Assembly (NCBI GenBank): GCA_013003425.1
Contig: JABDJB010000045.1
Coordinates: forward strand, 78,501-142,500
Direction of reading: 5' to 3'
DNA: 64,000 nt
Origin: Gammaproteobacteria bacterium
Lineage (GTDB): Bacteria; Pseudomonadota; Gammaproteobacteria; Steroidobacterales; JABDKV01
Shown here one piece after another: positions 57,232 to 64,000 of this stretch; positions within the stretch are counted from its first letter, which is position 1; every line of letters starts with the position of its first letter. Under the pieces are notes generated by a model. The model had not been told where the DNA came from. It searched no databases and saw nothing but the letters and a program-made list of their open reading frames with translations. The position numbers and the translations under genes are program-made.

Positions 57232-58350
57232 TCAGCCGGCGCTGTAGATAGCGCCGAGAATGGCGGGCCGGGAGGCTCCGGTGACATCGATAATATTGCC
57301 GGCACGTCCGGCGAGTGTTTGCATCGCCAGCCAGGCAAAGGCCCCGGCCTCGACCCACTCCGGCGCAATGCCCCGAGACTGCGTTGTCTCGATGATGACT
57401 TGTGGCAAGTGGGCAGCAAGTCGCTGCATCAGGAAGGTGTTGTAGGCGCCGCCACCGCAGACCAGGCAGCGTTGCGCTGCCGGGGCATAAGTGCGCACGG
57501 CCTCGGCTACAACCAGTGCGGTCAGTTCTGAAAGAGTCGCCTGCACATCGGCCGGCTCGGGTGCAGCAGCCATTGATAGCAGGTGGCCAGTCAGCCAGGG
57601 CAGGTTGAACAGCTCCCGCCCGGTGCTTTTTGGTGGCGCCAGGCGGAAATATTCTTCAGACCTGAGCAGTGCCAGCAACTCGCTGTCGATAGTCCCCGAC
57701 TGTGCCCAGGCGCCGCCATCATCAAATGGCTCGGCATGATGTTGACGCGACCAGGCATCCATCAGCACATTGCCGGGGCCGGTGTCATGGCCTGTGACGC
57801 TGCCGTCGGCATGCAAGGTTGTGATGTTACTCATGCCGCCAATATTGATGACGGCCTGTTCTTCGCCACTGCGGGCAAAAACCGCATGATGAAAAGCCGG
57901 GGCCAGCGGCGCGCCGTGCCCGCCCAGCGCTACATCGCGGCGTCGAAAATCCGCGATCGTCGTGATACCGGTGCGACTGGCAATAACATTCGGGTCGCCG
58001 ATTTGCATCGTGAACCCCTGTGCGCCGGTTGGCCGATGGCGAATCGTCTGGCCGTGGCTGCCGATCGCGGTTACATCAGCCGCCGTCAGCCCGGCTGCCT
58101 CGAGCAGCGCGATCGCAGTTTCTGCGAAGCAGGCTCCCAGCGCTGTATCGATCTGTCCCAATTCATCCAGCGAAATTTTATCGGCATGGTCGACGAGATG
58201 CCGTAACCGCCCATGCAGCTCAGCCGGAAACGGGTGGCTGATGCCGCGTTCAAGGTGAAAGCTGTCGCTATGAGTGAGCAGGCCGGCATCGACACTGTCC
58301 ATGCTGGTGCCCGACATCAGGCCGATATAGCGATATTCCCGCTGCTTCAC
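57232..58350 (-). CDS. anmK: Anhydro-N-acetylmuramic acid kinase AnmK
   Basis: Phosphorylates 1,6-anhydroMurNAc to MurNAc-6-P in cell-wall recycling, acting after AmpD. A 372-residue protein with YIGLMSGTSMDSVDAGLL (start), GSHGQTIRHRP (near 98), VINIGGMSNITTL (near 172) and DTGPGNVLMDAW (near 190), the family landmarks. The GTG start overlaps the stop of the M23 gene (GTGA), so the recycling kinase is coupled to a peptidoglycan hydrolase. It is convergent with ppx/gppA. Confidence 0.95.
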   Translation of the reverse strand: MKQREYRYIGLMSGTSMDSVDAGLLTHSDSFHLERGISHPFPAELHGRLRHLVDHADKISLDELGQIDTALGACFAETAIALLEAAGLTAADVTAIGSHGQTIRHRPTGAQGFTMQIGDPNVIASRTGITTIADFRRRDVALGGHGAPLAPAFHHAVFARSGEEQAVINIGGMSNITTLHADGSVTGHDTGPGNVLMDAWSRQHHAEPFDDGGAWAQSGTIDSELLALLRSEEYFRLAPPKSTGRELFNLPWLTGHLLSMAAAPEPADVQATLSELTALVVAEAVRTYAPAAQRCLVCGGGAYNTFLMQRLAAHLPQVIIETTQSRGIAPEWVEAGAFAWLAMQTLAGRAGNIIDVTGASRPAILGAIYSAG

Positions 58351-59819
58351 TGTGGGTTGCTACTGGCAACCCGCAGCGTACGCCCAACGAGATCGAGTTG
58401 TTCAATAAGTGGGGTCGCGACTTCGGTGTAGAGCGCGCGGTACTTCTTGTCGACAGGCTGTGCTTTTGGCAGTTTGACGGTGCGCGGGTTTCGATGCACA
58501 CCGCCAACACGGTATTCGTAGTGCAGGTGCGCAGCGGTTACGGTGCCAGTGGCGCCACTGTAGCCGATTACCTGGCCCTGTCTGACGCGGCGACCGGTGC
58601 GGGCCCGGCTATGAAATTTTGACATGTGTGCGTAAAGCGTCGTGATATTACCGCCGTGCTGCAGGATTACGGTGTTGCCGTAGCCGCCTTTTCGGCCACG
58701 GAAAATAACTTTGCCGTCGCCAGCCGCCTTGATTGCGGTGCCGGTCGGCGCGCTGTAGTCGACACCCTTGTGCGGCAGTACTTTCTTGTGCACCGGATGC
58801 ATGCGGCGTGGATTGAAGCTCGATGTCACACGTGGGCTGATGGCGATCGGTGCACGCAGGAATGCCTTCTTGACGTTCAGCCCGTCGGGTGTGAAGTAGC
58901 CGGCTTCGCCGTCGGGGTCTTCGAAGCGAATAGCGCGAAAAGTCTTGCCGCCGTTGGTAAATTCTGCGGCCAGCACTTTGCCGTCGCGCAGTTTCTCACC
59001 GTCCTGCCAGATTTCTTCGTACAGCATGGTGAATCTGTCACCAGAGCGGATATCGAGCACGAAGTCTATGTCCCAGGCAAATATGCCCGCCAGGTTCATT
59101 ATTAAAGTGTCAGAGATGCCGGCCTTCTGTGCCGCGAGAAACAAGGAAGAATCGATCGCGCCGTGTGCATGCGCGATGCGTTTCTCGACCGGGTTGACTA
59201 CCATCGATGCAATGAAGTTTTCGCCGTCGCGTTCGACAGTCAGTGCACGCTCATCATCGATGGTGCGTCGTAGTTGCAGCACATCGCCCAGCTCATGCCT
59301 GATTGAAATGCGGTCGCCGGGACGTAGCAGGTGCAAGTGCTCGCGAGCGTCGTCCAACTGCAGAATCTCGGCAAGATCCGAACGGTTGAGCTTGTTGGCA
59401 GCGAACAACTGATCGAGAGTGTCTCCGGATGCAATTTCGAATTGCACCCGGTCGGGCGCATCGACAGGCGTCGCCGGAACAACTGCAGCCTCCTGGCGCG
59501 GCTGTGGCAACGGCAGGGTCATGCTGGTAGTAGCTGAGGGTACAGGCGCGCCGGAGACAGATTCGCCGGGCAGGCGCAGCTTGAGGCTGGTGGTCTCGGG
59601 TTCGGGTTGCTGCAATTCGATTGCGGGCACTGCAGCGGTTTTCGGCTGGCTGCGTTGCGTGCCGCCGGCATCGTGCAGCAGCGTGAGGTACAGGGTGGCT
59701 GCGGCGGCAGCTGCCACGATGCCAAACAGCAGCCACTTGCTCGTGCGCGGCCGTGCGGGCCCGGCATAATCGAGCTTTCCCTTATAATCGTGACGGATGC
59801 GACTGGGGGCCCGGCTCAC
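58347..59819 (-). CDS. M23-family (LytM) peptidoglycan DD-metallopeptidase
   Basis: A 490-residue murein hydrolase of the MepM/NlpD-like class. The GTG at 59819 (AGGAA upstream) starts the protein; a membrane anchor follows (residues 28-46, WLLFGIVAAAAAATLYLTLL). An OapA/LysM-like domain (about 125-180, VQFEIASGDTLDQLFAANKL) precedes a middle region and the M23 domain (about 350-465) with zinc ligands in HKGVDYSAPTG, the catalytic loop HMSKFH and HLHYEYR. It cleaves cross-links between stem peptides. Stop overlaps anmK start by 4 bp. In Pseudomonas-like genomes the same pair lies between erpA and tyrS. Confidence 0.93.
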   Translation of the reverse strand: MSRAPSRIRHDYKGKLDYAGPARPRTSKWLLFGIVAAAAAATLYLTLLHDAGGTQRSQPKTAAVPAIELQQPEPETTSLKLRLPGESVSGAPVPSATTSMTLPLPQPRQEAAVVPATPVDAPDRVQFEIASGDTLDQLFAANKLNRSDLAEILQLDDAREHLHLLRPGDRISIRHELGDVLQLRRTIDDERALTVERDGENFIASMVVNPVEKRIAHAHGAIDSSLFLAAQKAGISDTLIMNLAGIFAWDIDFVLDIRSGDRFTMLYEEIWQDGEKLRDGKVLAAEFTNGGKTFRAIRFEDPDGEAGYFTPDGLNVKKAFLRAPIAISPRVTSSFNPRRMHPVHKKVLPHKGVDYSAPTGTAIKAAGDGKVIFRGRKGGYGNTVILQHGGNITTLYAHMSKFHSRARTGRRVRQGQVIGYSGATGTVTAAHLHYEYRVGGVHRNPRTVKLPKAQPVDKKYRALYTEVATPLIEQLDLVGRTLRVASSNPQ

Positions 59820-59847
59820 AGAAATTCCTGAAAAACTGAAGCATGTT

Positions 59848-59876
59848 ACATTACCGCCCGCTTTCGGGGTGGTCAA
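59848..59876 (-). promoter_or_regulatory. Candidate promoter of the M23-anmK operon
   Basis: Minus strand: TTGACC (59876-59871), 17 bp, TAATGT (59853-59848). It sits 30 bp upstream of the M23 GTG in the region shared with the divergent tyrS. The -10 matches the consensus at only 3 of 6 positions. Confidence 0.4.
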
Positions 59877-59906
59877 CGTTAGCGCTTGATTTGTCAGCGG
59901 AAAGAC

Positions 59907-61106
59907 ATGGCGAGAAACATAGAAAAACAACTGCAGTTGATCCGGCGCGGTGCCGACGAGATCCTGGTGGAAGAAGAGCTGGCCGAACGGCTCGGCAGCG
60001 GTCGGCCGCTGCGAATCAAAGCCGGTTTCGATCCGACGGCCCCGGACCTGCATCTCGGTCATACGGTCCTGATCAACAAGCTGGCGCAATTCCAGCAGCT
60101 GGGGCACGAAGTTATCTTCCTGATCGGTGATTTCACCGGGATGATCGGGGACCCCTCTGGCAAGAGCGCCACCCGGCCGCCATTAACGCGCGAGCAGGTG
60201 ATCGAGAACGCCCACACCTATGAAAAGCAGATTTTCAAGATCCTCGACCCCGAGCGCACACTGATTGAGTTCAATTCCAGCTGGATGGGCGAGATGCGCG
60301 CTGCCGGCCTGATCGAGCTGGCTGCAAAACATACCGTGGCACGGATGCTCGAGCGGGACGATTTTGCCAAGCGCTACAAGTCCGGCCAGGCGATTGCCAT
60401 CCACGAATTCCTGTACCCGCTGGTCCAGGGATATGACTCGGTCGCACTGCGTGCCGATGTCGAGCTGGGCGGAACCGACCAGAAATTCAACCTGCTGGTT
60501 GGTCGCCAGCTGCAGCAGGCGTATGGCCAGTCACCACAGATAGTCCTGACCATGCCACTGCTTGAAGGGCTGGACGGTGTGCAGAAGATGTCCAAGTCAC
60601 TGGGCAATTACATCGGCATCGATGAGCCGGCCGACGAGATGTTTGGCAAGATCATGTCGTTGTCCGACGATTTGATGTGGCGTTACTTCGAATTGCTCAG
60701 CTTCGAAACCGATGAAGTTATCAATGGCTACCGCAAGGACATAGATGACGGGGGTAATCCCCGCGATGTGAAGTTTGCGCTTGGACGGGAGATCGTCAGT
60801 CGATTCCACGGCGACGGTGCCGGCGATAAGGCGCAGCAGGCGTTTGTAGACCGGTTCCAGAAAAATCGTATGCCGGACCAGATGCCGGAGTGCGAGCTGC
60901 AAAGCGAAAACGGCCAGCTTGGAATTGTCGCCGCCCTTACCCGGTCCGGTGTGACTGCAAGCAATTCGGAGGCGGTGCGGATGATAAAACAGGGTGCCGT
61001 TCGCGTTGACGGTGATCGAATAGAGAATCGCGAGACCATGCTCGCGCCGGGTACTTATGTCATACAGGTTGGAAAACGGCGTTTTATCCGGGCAACCCTT
61101 ACCTGA
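59907..61106 (+). CDS. tyrS: Tyrosyl-tRNA synthetase
   Basis: Class Ic synthetase charging tRNA-Tyr. The ATG at 59907 has GGAAAG close upstream (spacing 2, short) and gives 399 residues, the length of the TyrZ-type enzymes of Pseudomonas-like genomes. HIGH motif appears as HLGH (near 48), KMSKS near 229, plus [31 protein letters not shown] and a C-terminal S4 RNA-binding domain ([18 protein letters not shown], about 345-362). It is followed by a terminator-bounded CTERM gene and, further on, the rRNA-type promoter. Confidence 0.96.
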   Translation: MARNIEKQLQLIRRGADEILVEEELAERLGSGRPLRIKAGFDPTAPDLHLGHTVLINKLAQFQQLGHEVIFLIGDFTGMIGDPSGKSATRPPLTREQVIENAHTYEKQIFKILDPERTLIEFNSSWMGEMRAAGLIELAAKHTVARMLERDDFAKRYKSGQAIAIHEFLYPLVQGYDSVALRADVELGGTDQKFNLLVGRQLQQAYGQSPQIVLTMPLLEGLDGVQKMSKSLGNYIGIDEPADEMFGKIMSLSDDLMWRYFELLSFETDEVINGYRKDIDDGGNPRDVKFALGREIVSRFHGDGAGDKAQQAFVDRFQKNRMPDQMPECELQSENGQLGIVAALTRSGVTASNSEAVRMIKQGAVRVDGDRIENRETMLAPGTYVIQVGKRRFIRATLT

Positions 61107-61203
61107 CCGTCGGGTTATGTTGTCTTGCGCCCCGGCAACGATTCCCGGGCTGTAACATGCTTCACATTAACCCGTTAAATCTACTTAAAAGAGGGTAAGA
61201 AAA

Positions 61204-61695
61204 ATGTTGAAGCGATTAATGCCGCTGCTGGTCGGGATGCTGCTGTGGTCTGGGGCCAATGCTGCCCTGGAGCAGGGCGCTTACCTGGGCACGTTTTCTG
61301 GCAACGATTCCGAGGCTTCAATGCTTGCAGACCTTGGCCTGGACGTGAACCTTATCGCCAGGGTTGAACGGCCGGACACCATGACCGACGGCCTGACTAT
61401 TTCGGAGCTGGTGTTTAATGATGATAATCCGCCGGAAGTGATATCCGGAGAATGGTCCTACGACGGCCCCGAGATCGTTGGCTACATCGTCATCAAGGCC
61501 GGCAATGAGTACGCGGTCTACGATTACACCAATGTCGCGATGACAAACATGGGCATCTGGGATACGGCTGACGTAATGAACAAGGGGTTGTCGCACATCA
61601 CGGCTTACGAGGCGAAAGCTATCCCCGTGCCGGCAGCGGTCTGGCTTATGGCTTCCGGGCTGGCCGGACTCGGCCTGATGCGCCGCAACAAATAG
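61204..61695 (+). CDS. VPLPA-CTERM-like sorted exoprotein
   Basis: A 163-residue exported protein. A good ribosome site (AGAGGG, 9 bp upstream) precedes the ATG. Signal peptide LKRLMPLLVGMLLWSGANA, a mature domain rich in Asp/Glu/Tyr, and a C-terminal sorting signal: VPVPAAVWLMASGLAGLGLM followed by RRNK. That VPxPAAxWL-hydrophobic-basic tripartite end is the VPLPA branch of PEP-CTERM signals handled by an exosortase. The exosortase is not in the window. An intrinsic terminator follows. Confidence 0.8.
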   Translation: MLKRLMPLLVGMLLWSGANAALEQGAYLGTFSGNDSEASMLADLGLDVNLIARVERPDTMTDGLTISELVFNDDNPPEVISGEWSYDGPEIVGYIVIKAGNEYAVYDYTNVAMTNMGIWDTADVMNKGLSHITAYEAKAIPVPAAVWLMASGLAGLGLMRRNK

Positions 61696-61721
61696 ACCGG
61701 AAAACCACCGACAACAGAACA

Positions 61722-61748
61722 GGCCCCGACCAGCGGGGCCTTTTTTTT
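61722..61748 (+). terminator. Rho-independent terminator
   Basis: GGCCCCG (61722-61728), loop ACCAG, CGGGGCC (61734-61740), then eight T (61741-61748): a 7-bp GC-only stem with a full T tract, 26 bp past the stop of the CTERM gene. It is the only textbook intrinsic terminator seen in the window. Confidence 0.95.
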
Positions 61749-61796
61749 GGCCGAACGGTGTCGCTGCGCTGCTTCAGACGGCTAAACTGATCGGGC

Positions 61797-63914
61797 ATGG
61801 TCACGAACCGTCGATTCGCGCCAGGCCGTCGGGCCCGGCAACTTGCTGCGCTGCTGCTGACAGTGCTCGGTGTTTCTGCGGCCTATGCAACTGTCAGTCC
61901 GACCCCGGCCATTGTCGATGGCGCCGGTGCGACGATTGCATCGGCATTACCACGCCCGGCAATGCCACTCGAAGCGTTTTTTGCCAACCCCGAGTTTTCG
62001 CAGCCACAGCTGTCGCCGTCCGGACGGCTGCTTGCGGTTCTGCACGAGGCTGACGACCAGCCTGGTCGAAACCTCAGGATAATAGACCTGCAGACAAACG
62101 ACGCCCGTACGGTGACCACTTATGACACGTACGAAGTGGCATGGTTTACGTGGATCGACGAGCAACGCATCGCCTACCGTGCCGCGCCGCCCGATAACCC
62201 GAACAGGGCAGCATCAGTTTTCGGCAACGAATGGTTCAACGTTGTCGATATATCGCGCCAGCCCGCGCGCACGGTTCGTTTCAGCAGCGGCCAGCACAGT
62301 AAATCACCCAGGCGCCAGGCGACAATCCAGGCGCAGTGGCATTCGATCCGGCTGTTGGATCCACGCCCCATCGATGGTGACAAGCTGCTGGTTACGGTGC
62401 GTAACGAGCGATTGAATCCGCCGGTAAACAGCGACGGCAAACTGCCGCCGGCCGCGCACTTCTATACCGACGTTGCAACAGTCAATGTTCGCACCGGTGA
62501 CATTCGCCGGCTGGCACGGAACAGTGGCCAGGTTTACCACTGGCTGGTAGATCGAAAGGGCAAGGCCCGTATAGCGATGCGTCTGGACGATGACCTTGGT
62601 GTGCACGTCATGCATCGCCCGTCAGGAGGAAAGCATTGGCAGGAGATTTACTCATTTGAGTACGGCGGCACCGGAATCTGGCCGCTGGCCTTCACCCGCG
62701 ATCCGGATCTCGTTTATGTGTTGAGTAATGCCGGTCGCGATACCCGTGCGCTGTACACTTTTGATCTCAAGACGGGCAAATTGCGTGATGAGCTATTCGC
62801 GCATGACACTGTAGATGTGTCCGGAATTGTGCTGTCGCGCGATGGCGAACGGGCGATCGGTGCGCGCTACGAAACGGATCGTTCGCGAATACACTATTTT
62901 GACGCCTATCGTCAGGCAATCGACACGGAACTCGCGGACGCTTTGTCGCAATACCAGATCGAAGTGCAATTCAGCGACGACAGCGCTATCGCACTGGTAA
63001 CCGCGCACAACGAAAAAAACGAAGGGCGCTTTTATCATTTCAACGCCGATTCCGGCGAGCTGCGTGAGCTGTTTCACATGCGCGGGTTCCTGCCAGAGGA
63101 GAACCTGTCAAACACGCAGGCCATCGGACTGCGTGCACGTGACGGTGAACAGCTGCATGGCTTTCTCACCATGCCGCGTGGCGCGAGCGGCCCGGAACCG
63201 ATGGTGGTGCTGGTGCACGGCGGCCCTCACGATACGAGAGACAAATGGGGTTTCGACCCCGAGGTGCAGTTTCTGGCCAACCGTGGATATGCGGTGCTGC
63301 AGATAAATTTCCGCGGCTCCGGCGGCTATGGTCGTCGCTTTGAGCAGCTCGGGTGGGGTCACTGGGGGGCGGCCATCCAGAATGACATCGCCGATGCGGT
63401 GCGCTGGGCGGTCGATTCAGGTCACGGCGCGGCCGACCGGATATGTATCTATGGCTGGAGTTTTGGTGGTTACTCCGCCCTGATGAACATGGCGCTCAAT
63501 CCCGGGCTGTACCGCTGTGGCGTCAGCTTCGGCGGCGTCACTGACCTGCCGGCCCTGGTTGCGGGTCATAGTCCCGTCGACCTCGGCCGCCAGAGTTTCC
63601 TCGAGAAAGTGCTTGGCCAGGACAAGGATGAAGCGGAGCTTGCCCAGATTTCACCGGTAAACCGTGTCCTCGACCTCGATGCGCCGGTGCTGGTGGCCCA
63701 CGGGTTGCGCGACGATGTCGTGCCGGTGAGTCATTTCGAGAAACTGGTCCGGGCCCTGGCCCGGCATGGCAAGGACGGCGAGGGGCTGCTGCTGGAAAAC
63801 GAGGGGCACGGGCTCAGTGGCGAAGCCGCCAGGTACCTGTTTTACCGGACTCTGGAGGCATTTCTCGAACGTCACCTGGCGACCGGGCCGGCGCCGGCGG
63901 CAGACCCGATCTAG
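61797..63914 (+). CDS. S9 prolyl-oligopeptidase-family peptidase, exported
   Basis: A 705-residue serine peptidase. N-terminal signal (RRARQLAALLLTVLGVSAAYA) suggests export. Residues about 45-430 are a degenerate beta-propeller (LSPSGRLLAVLHEADDQ, DLVYVLSNAGRDTRALYTFDLKTGKL). The alpha/beta-hydrolase domain (about 440-690) has HGGPHDTRDKWGFD, nucleophile Ser555 in GWSFGGYSALM, Asp639 in GLRDDVVP and His671 in NEGHGLS. It probably attacks short peptides, like the other secreted peptidases here. The start ATG at 61797 leads straight into the signal; a terminator lies 48 bp upstream, so it has its own promoter. Confidence 0.93.
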   Translation: MVTNRRFAPGRRARQLAALLLTVLGVSAAYATVSPTPAIVDGAGATIASALPRPAMPLEAFFANPEFSQPQLSPSGRLLAVLHEADDQPGRNLRIIDLQTNDARTVTTYDTYEVAWFTWIDEQRIAYRAAPPDNPNRAASVFGNEWFNVVDISRQPARTVRFSSGQHSKSPRRQATIQAQWHSIRLLDPRPIDGDKLLVTVRNERLNPPVNSDGKLPPAAHFYTDVATVNVRTGDIRRLARNSGQVYHWLVDRKGKARIAMRLDDDLGVHVMHRPSGGKHWQEIYSFEYGGTGIWPLAFTRDPDLVYVLSNAGRDTRALYTFDLKTGKLRDELFAHDTVDVSGIVLSRDGERAIGARYETDRSRIHYFDAYRQAIDTELADALSQYQIEVQFSDDSAIALVTAHNEKNEGRFYHFNADSGELRELFHMRGFLPEENLSNTQAIGLRARDGEQLHGFLTMPRGASGPEPMVVLVHGGPHDTRDKWGFDPEVQFLANRGYAVLQINFRGSGGYGRRFEQLGWGHWGAAIQNDIADAVRWAVDSGHGAADRICIYGWSFGGYSALMNMALNPGLYRCGVSFGGVTDLPALVAGHSPVDLGRQSFLEKVLGQDKDEAELAQISPVNRVLDLDAPVLVAHGLRDDVVPVSHFEKLVRALARHGKDGEGLLLENEGHGLSGEAARYLFYRTLEAFLERHLATGPAPAADPI

Positions 63915-63942
63915 GCTGTGGCGACGGTCTGCAAAAGAGTAG

Positions 63943-63970
63943 TTGACGCGCCGCGCCAAAGCCCTATAAT
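63943..63970 (+). promoter_or_regulatory. Strong rRNA-type promoter at the right window edge
   Basis: TTGACG (63943-63948), 16 bp, perfect TATAAT (63965-63970), then the GC-rich discriminator GCCGCCTCCC typical of stringently controlled stable-RNA promoters. It starts transcription about 63977, 20 bp before the window ends. In Pseudomonas-like genomes an rRNA operon follows tyrS, so 16S rRNA is the expected product just outside. No RNA gene body is visible here. Confidence 0.85.
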
Positions 63971-64000
63971 GCCGCCTCCCTGCTAGGCCGCTCACGGCGG

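Overview
The window is a gene-dense, GC-rich (about 60% by eye) stretch of a gammaproteobacterial chromosome. The gammaproteobacterial assignment rests on synteny and gene types. A Chp-type pilus chemotaxis kinase sits next to rsmE. AmpD and AmpE are paired. The right end carries hemJ / coiled-coil membrane protein / bactofilin / erpA / anmK / M23 peptidase / tyrS, followed by an rRNA-type promoter, an order I recall from Pseudomonas-like genomes. The many secreted peptidases (S9, S46, M14, gamma-glutamyltransferase, isoaspartyl peptidase), the DUF11 exoprotein and a VPLPA-CTERM-like protein suggest a free-living, protein-scavenging lineage such as the marine Woeseiales or relatives. That last placement is inference. 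No phage, insertion sequence, CRISPR array, tRNA or rRNA gene body is visible.

Layout. 0-3 kb: 3' part of a chemotaxis hybrid kinase plus a CheW-like protein. 3-6.2 kb: rsmE, ampD-ampE-btuF. 6.2-11.7 kb: DUF11 exoprotein, then btuB-pduO behind a cobalamin riboswitch. 11.7-14.4 kb: hisN-like phosphatase, ICMT-like methyltransferase, RpoD-like alternative sigma factor. 14.5-20.7 kb: a tightly overlapping minus-strand operon (unknown protein, gamma-glutamyltransferase, MBL-fold hydrolase, pdxH, CPXCG protein, HExxH protein, btuD, nei). 20.8-23 kb: hydrolase and small unknowns. 23-27.4 kb: a zinc-ribbon / SPFH-GYF / TelA / XpaC envelope-stress operon. 27.5-36 kb: isoaspartyl peptidase, lipoprotein, M14 exopeptidase, an aspartyl-protease/TPR protein, GST, YheT-like hydrolase. 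36-37.5 kb: a GbsR-type regulator between two membrane proteins, with a perfect 12-bp inverted-repeat operator. 37.5-43 kb: phosphoesterase, CysZ-like protein, threonine-synthase-like enzyme, bactofilin, S46 peptidase. 43-47.6 kb: REC-EAL and GGDEF proteins flanking an aldehyde dehydrogenase. 47.6-52 kb: FbpABC-type ferric iron transporter. 52-53 kb: btuC. 53-64 kb: rppH, hemJ, second bactofilin, erpA, ppx/gppA, anmK, M23 peptidase, tyrS, CTERM protein, S9 peptidase, and an rRNA-type promoter at the right edge.

How parts fit together. BtuB, BtuF, BtuC, BtuD and a PduO-type adenosyltransferase form a complete vitamin B12 scavenging route, but they are split over four loci; only btuB-pduO is visibly riboswitch-controlled. 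AmpD and AnmK recycle muropeptides, and the M23 peptidase is co-transcribed with anmK. The secreted peptidases can feed peptide uptake. The two second-messenger enzymes can make and break c-di-GMP. The most system-like, least characterised cluster is the XpaC-TelA-SPFH/GYF-zinc-ribbon operon. Next come the GbsR locus with its symmetrical operator and the orphan sigma factor with a palindrome in its upstream region.
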